Part shown: positions 15,309 through 22,309 of the stretch, one piece after another
Layout of the letters: each line of letters opens with the position of its first letter
How positions within the stretch are numbered: position 1 is the stretch's first letter
Origin: DAHVFY01 sp040388665
GTDB lineage: Bacteria > Chlamydiota > Chlamydiia > Chlamydiales > Rhabdochlamydiaceae
Assembly (NCBI GenBank): GCA_040388665.1
Contig: JAZKBL010000042.1
Location: 1-64,000 of the forward strand
Length of the DNA stretch: 64,000 nt
Direction: 5' to 3'
Position numbers and translations under genes: made by a program
The notes under the pieces: model-generated
What the model saw: the letters and a program-made list of their open reading frames with translations, nothing else
Database searches by the model: none
Told to the model about the DNA's origin: nothing

Positions 15309-15332
15309 ATGAACCTTTCAGTACTTCATAGA

Positions 15333-16361
15333 TTAAAAAAACCGATGATAGATCCATCTTGGGGCTAATTTTAAAAGCCAGGCATATAAACGCCATCTGC
15401 GCGTGATGTAAGCATGTGCTCGCTTGCTTTTAATTGCAGAGTAGATTTGTTCAGCAGCTTTTTCTGAAGAGGCCATCCAAAAAACATCCTCCCCCTTTGC
15501 CATATCTGTGTCTACCCATCCAGGCTGTACATCAGTAGACTCGTAACCTTCTATAGCCGCCTCTAATTCCACTTCGTCAAAATAATTTAAGAGATTCTGA
15601 TGTTGCAATGGATCCTTCAATTTTTTGATAATCTCTTGATTGTGTCTGAGTATAACAAGAGTATCATTGCGCACAGAAAGAAGATTAAATCCATTTTTCT
15701 TCAAAAGCTCAATATATCCGCTTTCACTTTCCGCAAAGATAGGCAACTTCTCCAGTTCGACCAAACGTGCAATATTCTTCCCCCATCTCTTCTCTTGCGA
15801 ACTCAGACAATCGCTAATCACAAGCAACCCTTCATTTTTAAGAAGACGATGGCATTCTTGTAACATTCCATTTTTCGTTTCAATATGAGTGAACACGCCT
15901 TTGCTATAGATCATGTCGAAGGACTCTCCAAGAATAGGCCAACTACTATTGCTAGAACTCTGTAAAAAATCGACCCTACTTTTAAGATGAATCGGCATAC
16001 GCGTCTTCGACTCCGCTACCATCCAAGAATTAACCTCAAGCCCTACTACCTGCATGGCATGCTTGTCAGCAAGATGAAAAGCAGCCCCACCCAACCCCGA
16101 ACCGATATCAAGAGCTACCTTTCCATCTAGAGCAATTCCATCAAACAAATATTCAATCCCTTCAGCACCTCCCTCCGACATCATCCCCTCTCCGTAAGCA
16201 GCCTCAAGCTGCAGACAATATTTAGGCGTGTATATCTCCTCCAATGAAGAAAATGCCACCTCTTCATTACCACTACACAAAAAAAATGGAAACATGCTAA
16301 TAACTCCATAAAAATAAGATTTTAGATTGGCCATAACGATAAGTTTAAATATACCAGGCAT
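15333..16361 (-). CDS. Chimera: SAM methyltransferase joined to an SDR C-terminus
   Basis: A 342-residue protein. Residues about 35-275 form a class I methyltransferase: VALDIGSGLGGAAFHLADKH as motif I, VVGLEVNSWMV, SFDMIYSKGVFTHI, LLKNEGLLVISD. From about residue 282 the sequence changes to the C-terminal end of a classical short-chain dehydrogenase: PGWVDTDMAKGEDVFWMAS, EKAAEQIYSAI and a basic RRWRLYAWLLKLAPRW tail. The Rossmann and YxxxK parts of the SDR are absent. The N-terminus has a hydrophobic stretch (FYGVISMFPFFLCSG) that may be a signal or anchor. A deletion fusing two former neighbours is the simplest origin. It begins 6 nt after rhuM ends. Confidence 0.75.
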   Translation of the reverse strand: MPGIFKLIVMANLKSYFYGVISMFPFFLCSGNEEVAFSSLEEIYTPKYCLQLEAAYGEGMMSEGGAEGIEYLFDGIALDGKVALDIGSGLGGAAFHLADKHAMQVVGLEVNSWMVAESKTRMPIHLKSRVDFLQSSSNSSWPILGESFDMIYSKGVFTHIETKNGMLQECHRLLKNEGLLVISDCLSSQEKRWGKNIARLVELEKLPIFAESESGYIELLKKNGFNLLSVRNDTLVILRHNQEIIKKLKDPLQHQNLLNYFDEVELEAAIEGYESTDVQPGWVDTDMAKGEDVFWMASSEKAAEQIYSAIKSKRAHAYITRRWRLYAWLLKLAPRWIYHRFF

Positions 16362-16367
16362 AAATCT

Positions 16368-17381
16368 CTATTCTCTAGAAGTTGGGAATGGCAAGTTGAC
16401 AGCTGTGATTCGGAGTTGTTCCAGAAGGGATAGGTCCTCAGCATCAGCTACCAGCCGCTCTACTTCATGTCGCTGAGCATCGAAAGCCTTATAGTGATTG
16501 AGAGCAAGCTGCTCAGCAACGCACGCTGAAACCTTACCTGCATGCGTAAGAATGTCTCGCTCATTGAAGGCGAGAAAAGCATCAAGCTTCCCCTCCCATT
16601 CCTGCATAGTCATCGTCTTGCGACGTCCTGCTTGATCTTCAGCATAATCTAGGTACATCACAACAACCCTATTGAGTTCATCAATCTCGGACTGGTTGAG
16701 GTAGTTTTTTGCGATGGTTACATCTTGTCTCCGCACGCGATTTCCCTGCCAGCTTTTCAAACCCATATTGGGTTGTACTGAGTCAGCTCTTTCAGAAATG
16801 AGCTCGGCTGCTGTCTGATGGGTTGCCGCCCATAGCATTTTATTCTGCACCTTCTTAAAAAAAAGTTGCGCTTGATAGCTCTTAGAATCATAGTCAACAG
16901 CCGTTGCGTAAATATCTCGAACTTTCTGATAGAAACGCTTTTCCGATGAACGAATATCGCGAATTCTCTCGAGCAGCTCATCAAAATAATCTGAGCCATG
17001 CCCTTCTTTTAAGCGTACATCATCCATCAGAAAGCCTTTAACTAAATATTCTTGCAGGTGAATCGTTGCCCATTGACGAAACTGTGTCCCTCGATGAGAA
17101 GAAACCCTATAGCCCACAGCCAAAATCATGTTGAGATTATAAAACTTGGTTTTATATTTTTTCCCATCAGCGGCAGTTGTCAAGTGTTCCTTGACTACTG
17201 ATAGATTTTGCTCTCCCTCTGCTAATATGTTTTTGATGTGCAGGCTAATATTCTGCTTACTTGTTTGAAAGAGTTCTGTCATTTCTAACTGCGTTAGCCA
17301 GACAGTTCCTTCTTTTGCGCGCAGCTGAAAAGAGGCCTTTCCGTCCTCAGTGGTATAAAGTACTAGCTCTCCTTTTTCCAT
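16368..17381 (-). CDS. rhuM: RhuM family virulence protein
   Basis: A 337-residue protein matching the RhuM family: LYTTEDGKASFQLRAKEGTV, WLTQLEMTELFQTSKQNIS (a Kila-N/winged-helix-like DNA-binding region), YNLNMILAVGYRVSSHRGTQ, FRQWAT and a long C-terminal helical region with MWAATHQTAAELI. RhuM was named from Salmonella pathogenicity island 3, but the family is spread widely on islands and phages and its function is not known. The length is full, so the gene looks intact. It is followed closely by the methyltransferase-SDR chimera. Confidence 0.85.
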   Translation of the reverse strand: MEKGELVLYTTEDGKASFQLRAKEGTVWLTQLEMTELFQTSKQNISLHIKNILAEGEQNLSVVKEHLTTAADGKKYKTKFYNLNMILAVGYRVSSHRGTQFRQWATIHLQEYLVKGFLMDDVRLKEGHGSDYFDELLERIRDIRSSEKRFYQKVRDIYATAVDYDSKSYQAQLFFKKVQNKMLWAATHQTAAELISERADSVQPNMGLKSWQGNRVRRQDVTIAKNYLNQSEIDELNRVVVMYLDYAEDQAGRRKTMTMQEWEGKLDAFLAFNERDILTHAGKVSACVAEQLALNHYKAFDAQRHEVERLVADAEDLSLLEQLRITAVNLPFPTSRE

Positions 17382-17513
17382 AATCTAACCTTTCTAAAAT
17401 GAAGATTTTGCGCTCATCCTAACGAGAACGTGCATTTTTTGCACACCAAAAATCCTAAACGCATCTTTCTAACTTCAAACGAAAAGACTCGGAAAATCTT
17501 CTGGTTTTTTTAT

Positions 17514-17771
17514 CCTTCGACGCATGAAAACCCAGTCGTTTAGGACTGGGATGAAATGCGCTTCTTGTTTTTAATCTTCCATTCCTGCTATATTAGTCTC
17601 ACTTTCGTGCAGGCTGAGACTCGCTCTCTAAAAGCACTATGTTTTCGGCTCTCGGTATAGATAGCCTGGGTACCCAGTCCCTAAAGGCCCTCGTCATATA
17701 ATGTGTATGACTAAGAGCAGAAGGCCCCTTCACCGGGAGAAGCCCTCTGCTTTAGCTGAGGGAGTATTCAC
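17514..17771 (+). mobile_element. IS200/IS605-like miniature element, copy 1 (258 bp)
   Basis: Reads as a non-autonomous element with no ORF. The left end has CCTTCGACG after TTTTAT and a hairpin CCCAGTC-GTTTAG-GACTGGG. The right end has CCCTC-TGCTTTAGCT-GAGGG followed by AGTATTCAC. Subterminal hairpins, lack of terminal inverted repeats and lack of target duplication are typical of IS200/IS605 elements. It is identical, as far as I can see, to copies at 21970 and 48285. It is inserted in an SDR gene, whose first 38 codons remain at its right side. Confidence 0.75.
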
Positions 17772-17886
17772 CAGAGCGGTAGCTGATGATTAACTCAGCA
17801 CCCTCTTTAGCAAACAGTAGGGCTATTGCTTTTCCAATGCTGCGGTTAGCCCCCGTTACAATTACTTTTTTACCTTGTAATCTCAT
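17752..17886 (-). pseudogene. Short-chain dehydrogenase, N-terminal fragment cut by the miniature element
   Basis: Reading from ATG 17886, the protein starts MRLQGKKVIVTGANRSIGKA and continues through AIALLFAKEGAELIISYRSG. This is the first beta-strand, the TGxxxxxG cofactor loop and helix of a classical SDR. At 17771 the frame enters the mobile element and stops after five more codons. The rest of the gene is not found on the far side of the element, so the insertion was accompanied or followed by deletion. It lies 8 nt downstream of the MazG-like gene, probably in the same operon. Confidence 0.85.
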
Positions 17887-17894
17887 GGATATCC

Positions 17895-18311
17895 TTATTT
17901 GAAGGGAACTGATCCTCTCTTAATATTTGCATTGATCCGCTCTTCGTATTTTTCTCCTAAATCAATGTCAAAAGCGTTGGCAAACTGCAAAGTGTGCATC
18001 AATAAATCGGGTAACACCTCATCGATTAACTGGGTAGGATCAGGCTCTTTTCCGTGCTCTTTGGTCTCACAATATTTTGCAATTTTCCCCACGCTATCAA
18101 CGAGATGAAGGAACACGTGTCTAAATTTTTCAAAGTCACGGTTAAACCAAAATTCTTCGTCATATTCCCTTTGAAATTTTTGCATTTCTAACATGCTTAC
18201 GCGCTCTTCTACAGATAGTTTTTTTGACGGGTCGAGTTGAACATGTTCTATTGCATGAAGCACGCAATTAGCAGAAAAAATCAAAAAAAGAAAAAAATAA
18301 CGAAATTTCAT
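17895..18311 (-). CDS. MazG-like protein with signal peptide
   Basis: A 138-residue protein. Residues 1-20 form a strong signal peptide (MKFRYFFLFLIFSANCVLHA). The remainder resembles the all-alpha MazG/phosphoribosyl-ATP pyrophosphohydrolase-like family: KFRHVFLHLVDSVGKIAKYC, then DEVLPDLLMHTLQFANAF and DLGEKYEERINANIKRG. The EEhh and EVLPD-type acidic residues for Mg-nucleotide binding appear present. House-cleaning nucleotide pyrophosphohydrolases normally act on cytosolic NTPs, so an export signal is odd. The distant match makes the family call moderate; the signal peptide is clear. Confidence 0.65.
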   Translation of the reverse strand: MKFRYFFLFLIFSANCVLHAIEHVQLDPSKKLSVEERVSMLEMQKFQREYDEEFWFNRDFEKFRHVFLHLVDSVGKIAKYCETKEHGKEPDPTQLIDEVLPDLLMHTLQFANAFDIDLGEKYEERINANIKRGSVPFK

Positions 18312-18369
18312 AAAAACCTCTTTATAAGTAACAACAAAACGCTAGAAAATCTAACGTATAATATCCATC

Positions 18370-19455
18370 TCATTTTCGTTTGAGTAAACTAAGAAACTGA
18401 TGGTTAATAAAAAATTTTTCTCTTCCTCTTTTAACCTCTTCTAAAAATCCAATATCGCAAAGAATTTTGAGATATTTAGAAGCCGTATCTCGTCCTATAA
18501 AACCTGTTTCCACCAGATTATGAATGCGCACATATGGTTGAGTAAAAAGCAATTCAACAAGCTCTTTGCTGTAAATAGAAGAAGCTCTAGCTTTGATCAA
18601 AATCCGAGATTCTTCCATTAAGGCTTGAATTGCAAAAATTTTCGATGTCGTCCACTTTGACGTTTCACGAACAGCTGCTAAAAAATAAAGAACCCAATCC
18701 ACCCACGCTCCCTCTGAAGACACTCTCAGCAATTTCTCATAATACTGCACTTTGTGTTCGATGATATAACCACTTAAATAAAGAATAGGTGTATTTAGAA
18801 GACCTTGTTCGATCAGATACAATAAATTAATAATTCTTCCTGTCCGACCATTTCCATCAGGAAAAGGATGTATAGCCTCAAATTGATAATGTTGAACAGC
18901 AAGTTTAATAAGCGGATCAACACCGTCTTTTTGATGAAGGTAGTCCTGCCAATTCGTTAGAAGCTGCCGTAATCGTTCTTCTCCTTCCGGGGAAGTATAG
19001 ATTTTTTTATGTGATAGTTCATTCAACAACGCCGTACCAGGCAGCTTTCTCACTTCAGTATGGACTTGACGAATGGCCGTGCAAATATCGCAAACCGTTG
19101 CAATACTCAAAGGACGCTTCTTTAGCGATTGATAACCTTGAGAAAGAGCTTGCCGATATTGAAGCGTTTCTTTAGTTGCTGAATTCATTGAAGATGAATC
19201 GCCCTGCGCATGCTCAAAGAGTTCATCTGTTGTCGTTACAATATTTTCAATTGCAGAACTTGCCTGTGATTCCAAAAGAGGAATGCTATTGATTAATACC
19301 GTCTGATTGGGGATAAGCTTCTCCGCTATTTTCAGCTGAGCAAGTTCTTTGTTCGCTTCAATACAAGCCTTGAGAATACGCGGCGTCTCAAGGTCCATGC
19401 CTGGAGGAAGAAAAGGAAGCTCATTGAAGGGCTTTTCAGGATTCATTATAGTCAT
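18370..19455 (-). CDS. Fic family AMPylator-type protein with C-terminal winged helix
   Basis: A 361-residue protein with a Fic_N domain, the Fic core motif HPFPDGNGRTGR (residues 196-207), and an inhibitory helix motif SSAIEN (residues 66-71). The latter fits the S/TxxxE(G/N) consensus of class II autoinhibited Fic proteins. The last 70 residues form a winged helix (ELLFTQPYVRIHNLVETG, then TASKYLKILCDIGFLEE). Fic enzymes transfer AMP or other phosphorylated groups to hydroxyls of target proteins. The DNA-binding tail and a cluster of CGACATAT-type boxes just upstream suggest autoregulation. No secretion signal is apparent. Confidence 0.88.
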   Translation of the reverse strand: MTIMNPEKPFNELPFLPPGMDLETPRILKACIEANKELAQLKIAEKLIPNQTVLINSIPLLESQASSAIENIVTTTDELFEHAQGDSSSMNSATKETLQYRQALSQGYQSLKKRPLSIATVCDICTAIRQVHTEVRKLPGTALLNELSHKKIYTSPEGEERLRQLLTNWQDYLHQKDGVDPLIKLAVQHYQFEAIHPFPDGNGRTGRIINLLYLIEQGLLNTPILYLSGYIIEHKVQYYEKLLRVSSEGAWVDWVLYFLAAVRETSKWTTSKIFAIQALMEESRILIKARASSIYSKELVELLFTQPYVRIHNLVETGFIGRDTASKYLKILCDIGFLEEVKRGREKFFINHQFLSLLKRK

Positions 19456-19557
19456 ATGTTGAAAATTTCTTATAATATCGACATATCTCTATCATACACC
19501 GACCGCGTCGGCATATCAAGCTGATATGTTGAAAAAATGAAAAAAATCCGACATATT
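19453..19557. promoter_or_regulatory. Cluster of CRRCATAT boxes upstream of Fic gene 1
   Basis: Five related octamers occur in about 105 bp: ATATGTTG at 19454 and 19524, CGACATAT at 19479 and 19549, and CGGCATAT at 19509. Two of them form a perfect inverted repeat, CATATCA-AGC-TGATATG (19512-19528). The first overlaps the Fic start codon region. This layout is that of a multi-site operator. Confidence 0.55.
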
Positions 19558-19622
19558 ACTTAAAAAAATACAACCCTCTAAATTTTAGATATTTGCGTCT
19601 TAGATGCTTGATACATGCGCTA

Positions 19623-19865
19623 TTATATCGATTTGATCCAGAAAACGAGCCAGTGTGGCAGCGTTTCTATTCCATCAACGTTGACCCAGGGTGCGGTAAA
19701 GCCGAACTGAGGATAGAGATACTCCCTGTAAACTTCTTTGCTGATCTGAAACATCTGCTCAGTATAAGGAGCTGCTGCGGTTTCTTTGAAAACTTCCACT
19801 CTTATCTCTTTTTGACAAGTTGGTGATAGGATCCTCTTAAGCTTGAGAAACTCCGGTAAATACAC
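19623..19865 (-). CDS. Unrecognised ORF (80 aa), possibly a gene fragment
   Basis: An 80-residue frame with plausible protein composition (EVFKETAAAPYTEQMFQIS, then YPQFGFTAPWVNVDGIETL, ending WLVFWIKSI). It has no evident ribosome-binding site and lies between two minus-strand genes. The tryptophan- and aromatic-rich C-terminus looks like part of a larger globular protein, so it may be a remnant. No family recognised. Confidence 0.3.
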   Translation of the reverse strand: MYLPEFLKLKRILSPTCQKEIRVEVFKETAAAPYTEQMFQISKEVYREYLYPQFGFTAPWVNVDGIETLPHWLVFWIKSI

Positions 19866-19901
19866 AACAAACTATCGTTAAAAAATAACAAAAAAACATG
19901 G

Positions 19902-20765
19902 CTATCCTTTAGGTTGATTTAACAAAAACAGATCTTGCGATACGGGGGTCATGATGTCTTCTTTGGGGATAAAGAGGGCCTGCATGAGAGGAACACTTGG
20001 ATCTACCGCATAGTGAGAAAAATCAACAATGCCTGTCTCTCTAAGTAATGCTTCGTCGGTAAAGAATTGACCTGTACATTCGTGAGATTTCCGCAAGATG
20101 AGTGCGAAGGCAGCATCTGCCATGATCGAGGGCCATCTGCTGCCGGCAAATACTTCAGAGGAAAAATGGTCCTTGATTGTTTGTGTTGCAATCGTCGATC
20201 TTGGCCAAAGGGAATTCACTGCGATGCCAAGATTTTGAAATGCACGCGCCATACCGAGCGTGCACATACTCATAGCATATTTTCCTAAAGAAAACGCCAA
20301 ATGATTTTCAAACCAATGCGAATCCATATCAAGCGGAGGAGAAATGTTAATGATATGAGGATTTTCTGCATTTTTAAGGTATGGGACGCAGGCTTGTGCT
20401 AAAAAAAATGCAGCACGCGCGCTTGTGCAGATAACCAGATCAAATTGCCCTGGCGTTGTATGTAGTGCATCTGTAAAGCACGTGGCGCTTGTATTATTAA
20501 CGAGAACATCGATACCGCCAAAGCGTTCAACACTTAAAGCTACCGCTTGGCTAATTGCACCCTGATCACACACATCAACATCAAGAACAAGCGAGGATCC
20601 TCCGGCTTCTTGAATCTGGAGGGTTATATCTTCGAGCTGCTGCGGCATATCTTTAGTCAAAATAACAATATTTGCTTGGAGCCCCGCGTAACGCAGGGCG
20701 ATTGCCTGCCCAATGCCTCGGCTAGCACCTGTAATCACTACAGTTTTTCCTTTAAGAATCGTCAT
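19902..20765 (-). CDS. HSDL2-like short-chain dehydrogenase with Tyr-to-Phe at the active site
   Basis: A 287-residue SDR closest to hydroxysteroid dehydrogenase-like protein 2. The cofactor loop TGASRGIG is at residues 13-20, NNTSAT marks the NNAG position, and S142 in NISPP is the catalytic serine. The usual AYTxAKYGMSMC signature reads AFSLGKYAMSMC, so the catalytic Tyr is Phe158 while Lys162 remains. WPRSTIATQTIKDH and CTGQFFTDEALLRETGI are family-typical. Loss of the tyrosine hydroxyl should abolish normal hydride-transfer chemistry, unless it is replaced. The protein may bind substrate or cofactor without turnover. Confidence 0.85.
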   Translation of the reverse strand: MTILKGKTVVITGASRGIGQAIALRYAGLQANIVILTKDMPQQLEDITLQIQEAGGSSLVLDVDVCDQGAISQAVALSVERFGGIDVLVNNTSATCFTDALHTTPGQFDLVICTSARAAFFLAQACVPYLKNAENPHIINISPPLDMDSHWFENHLAFSLGKYAMSMCTLGMARAFQNLGIAVNSLWPRSTIATQTIKDHFSSEVFAGSRWPSIMADAAFALILRKSHECTGQFFTDEALLRETGIVDFSHYAVDPSVPLMQALFIPKEDIMTPVSQDLFLLNQPKG

Positions 20766-20858
20766 GATCGCCTCAAAAAACTAATTTTAAAGCTGATAGT
20801 AGCAAAGCGTTACAATTTTCTCCTAATACTTAGCTTTGATTTTTAAAAAAGTCTATCA

Positions 20859-20887
20859 TTTACTTTTCATTCTATTTTTGTTACAAT
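20859..20887 (+). promoter_or_regulatory. Probable sigma70 promoter for ppx/gppA-like gene
   Basis: TTTACT, a 17-nt spacer and TACAAT (20882-20887) lie 48 nt before the start at 20935, in an AT-rich stretch. The -35 box is imperfect. Confidence 0.45.
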
Positions 20888-20934
20888 TTTTGAATTAACT
20901 TAAATTAATTAATTTAAAACTAAGGATTAGTATA

Positions 20935-21969
20935 ATGTACAAAAAGTATTTAGCTGTGTTTTGTGTTGTAACATGCACATGTTTTTATTTCTGGTTTTAC
21001 AACTCTTGCTCGAACCATCATCCTACCGAATTAAGAGCTGCTATCGATATCGGATCTGGCGCTACCAAAATGAAAATTGCAGAAGTCGATGTTAAGACAC
21101 AAAAAATCGCCTCTGTCATTTTTGAGGATCAAATCGCAGTTGCTTTTCAAACACAACTAAGCAGATCTCCTGATGGCACTTTTGATGAAGTCATCATGCA
21201 AGAAGGAATTAGAGCGATCCAACAGCTAAAAGAGATCGCAGAAAAGCACCAAGTGAACAAGGTGGTGGCTGTTGCAACTGCAGCTTTTCGTGAAGCAAAA
21301 AATGCTCAAAGTTATGCAAAGCACATCACAGAAAAAACAGGCGTTGATGTGCATATTATCGATCAGGAACAAGAAGGCATTTTAGCGTTCAATGCTGCCA
21401 TGGCAAATACAGAAACTAATGCGACAGACGCTGTTGTTTGGGATATCGGAGGCGGTAGCCAGCAATTAACAATAAAAGATGAAAATGATGGTTATTATGT
21501 TTGTAAGGGCGAAATTGCTTCAATCTCGTTTCGCGATCATATCATTGAAAACCTTCAAGGCCTCAATGCTAAGAAACATACAACACCAAATCCAATAGCA
21601 GGTCACGTTGCACAACAAGCAATCGATTACGCACAAGTAATAGGTAAACGTATCGACTCTTCAATCCAAACAAAAGTACAAAACCCAGAAAGCACCATTT
21701 TTGCAGTAGGCAGCCTTTTTGGATATGGCATTAAATCTCTTGTCAATGATCAAACAGTTGTAACTCAAGATCTCTTAAAACAAGCGATTGATTCCCTCCT
21801 TGACCTTGGCGATGACAAGCTTAAAGGAGGAGAATTTGCCAATGTTACCGTATCTAATGCCCTTCTCGTTTTAGGAACGATGAAAGGCCTTAACATCGAT
21901 CAAATCATCATCCAAGATGTCAATAATGCCGATGGTGTTCTTGTGCTCTCTCATTTTTACCAATCTTAA
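20935..21969 (+). CDS. Ppx/GppA-type phosphatase with N-terminal membrane segment
   Basis: A 344-residue protein of the exopolyphosphatase/guanosine pentaphosphatase family: LRAAIDIGSGATKMKIAEVD (phosphate-1 loop), AVATAAFREAKNA, the IIDQEQEGILAF catalytic-Glu region and VVWDIGGGSQQLTI (phosphate-2 loop). Family members hydrolyse polyphosphate or pppGpp in the cytosol. This one starts with a hydrophobic segment (YLAVFCVVTCTCFYFWFY) that would act as a signal anchor or signal peptide, placing the enzyme outside the inner membrane. It is one of several enzymes here with that feature. A miniature IS200/IS605-like element follows immediately after its stop. Confidence 0.82.
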   Translation: MYKKYLAVFCVVTCTCFYFWFYNSCSNHHPTELRAAIDIGSGATKMKIAEVDVKTQKIASVIFEDQIAVAFQTQLSRSPDGTFDEVIMQEGIRAIQQLKEIAEKHQVNKVVAVATAAFREAKNAQSYAKHITEKTGVDVHIIDQEQEGILAFNAAMANTETNATDAVVWDIGGGSQQLTIKDENDGYYVCKGEIASISFRDHIIENLQGLNAKKHTTPNPIAGHVAQQAIDYAQVIGKRIDSSIQTKVQNPESTIFAVGSLFGYGIKSLVNDQTVVTQDLLKQAIDSLLDLGDDKLKGGEFANVTVSNALLVLGTMKGLNIDQIIIQDVNNADGVLVLSHFYQS

Positions 21970-22227
21970 GTGAATACTCCCTCAGCTAAAGCAGAGGGCT
22001 TCTCCCGGTGAAGGGGCCTTCTGCTCTTAGTCATACACATTATATGACGAGGGCCTTTAGGGACTGGGTACCCAGGCTATCTATACCGAGAGCCGAAAAC
22101 ATAGTGCTTTTAGAGAGCGAGTCTCAGCCTGCACGAAAGTGAGACTAATATAGCAGGAATGGAAGATTAAAAACAAGAAGCGCATTTCATCCCAGTCCTA
22201 AACGACTGGGTTTTCATGCGTCGAAGG
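21970..22227 (-). mobile_element. IS200/IS605-like miniature element, copy 2 (258 bp)
   Basis: This is the reverse complement of copy 1 with no difference I can detect. It is inserted at the stop codon of the ppx/gppA-like gene: the flank TTAA is followed by GTGAATACTCCC. The other end is again CGAAGG before ATAAAA. A hairpin AGATCACAG...CTGTGATCT (22233-22264) follows; the gap up to the sulfatase gene holds nothing else recognisable. Confidence 0.75.
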
Positions 22228-22309
22228 ATAAAAAGATCACAGGCTACAAAAAAAGACTGTGATCTTCTACCCCTTGCTAAAATAATTCTGAAAAGATAAT
22301 AAGGGTCTC

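Noticed and set aside
15309..15332. yjdF riboswitch upstream of the YjdF-family gene
   Set aside because: There are only 24 bases between this gene and its neighbour on the downstream side, and the upstream 105 bases (14781-14885 lies downstream) show no yjdF-motif-like fold that I could identify.
17514..17771. Functional TnpB/IscB guide-RNA locus
   Set aside because: Only the ends resemble IS200/IS605; no nuclease gene is present and a guide-like RNA cannot be shown from sequence, so it is listed only as a mobile element with a question in findings.
22233..22264. Intrinsic terminator after mobile element copy 2
   Set aside because: AGATCACAG/CTGTGATCT forms a hairpin, but no T run follows on either strand.
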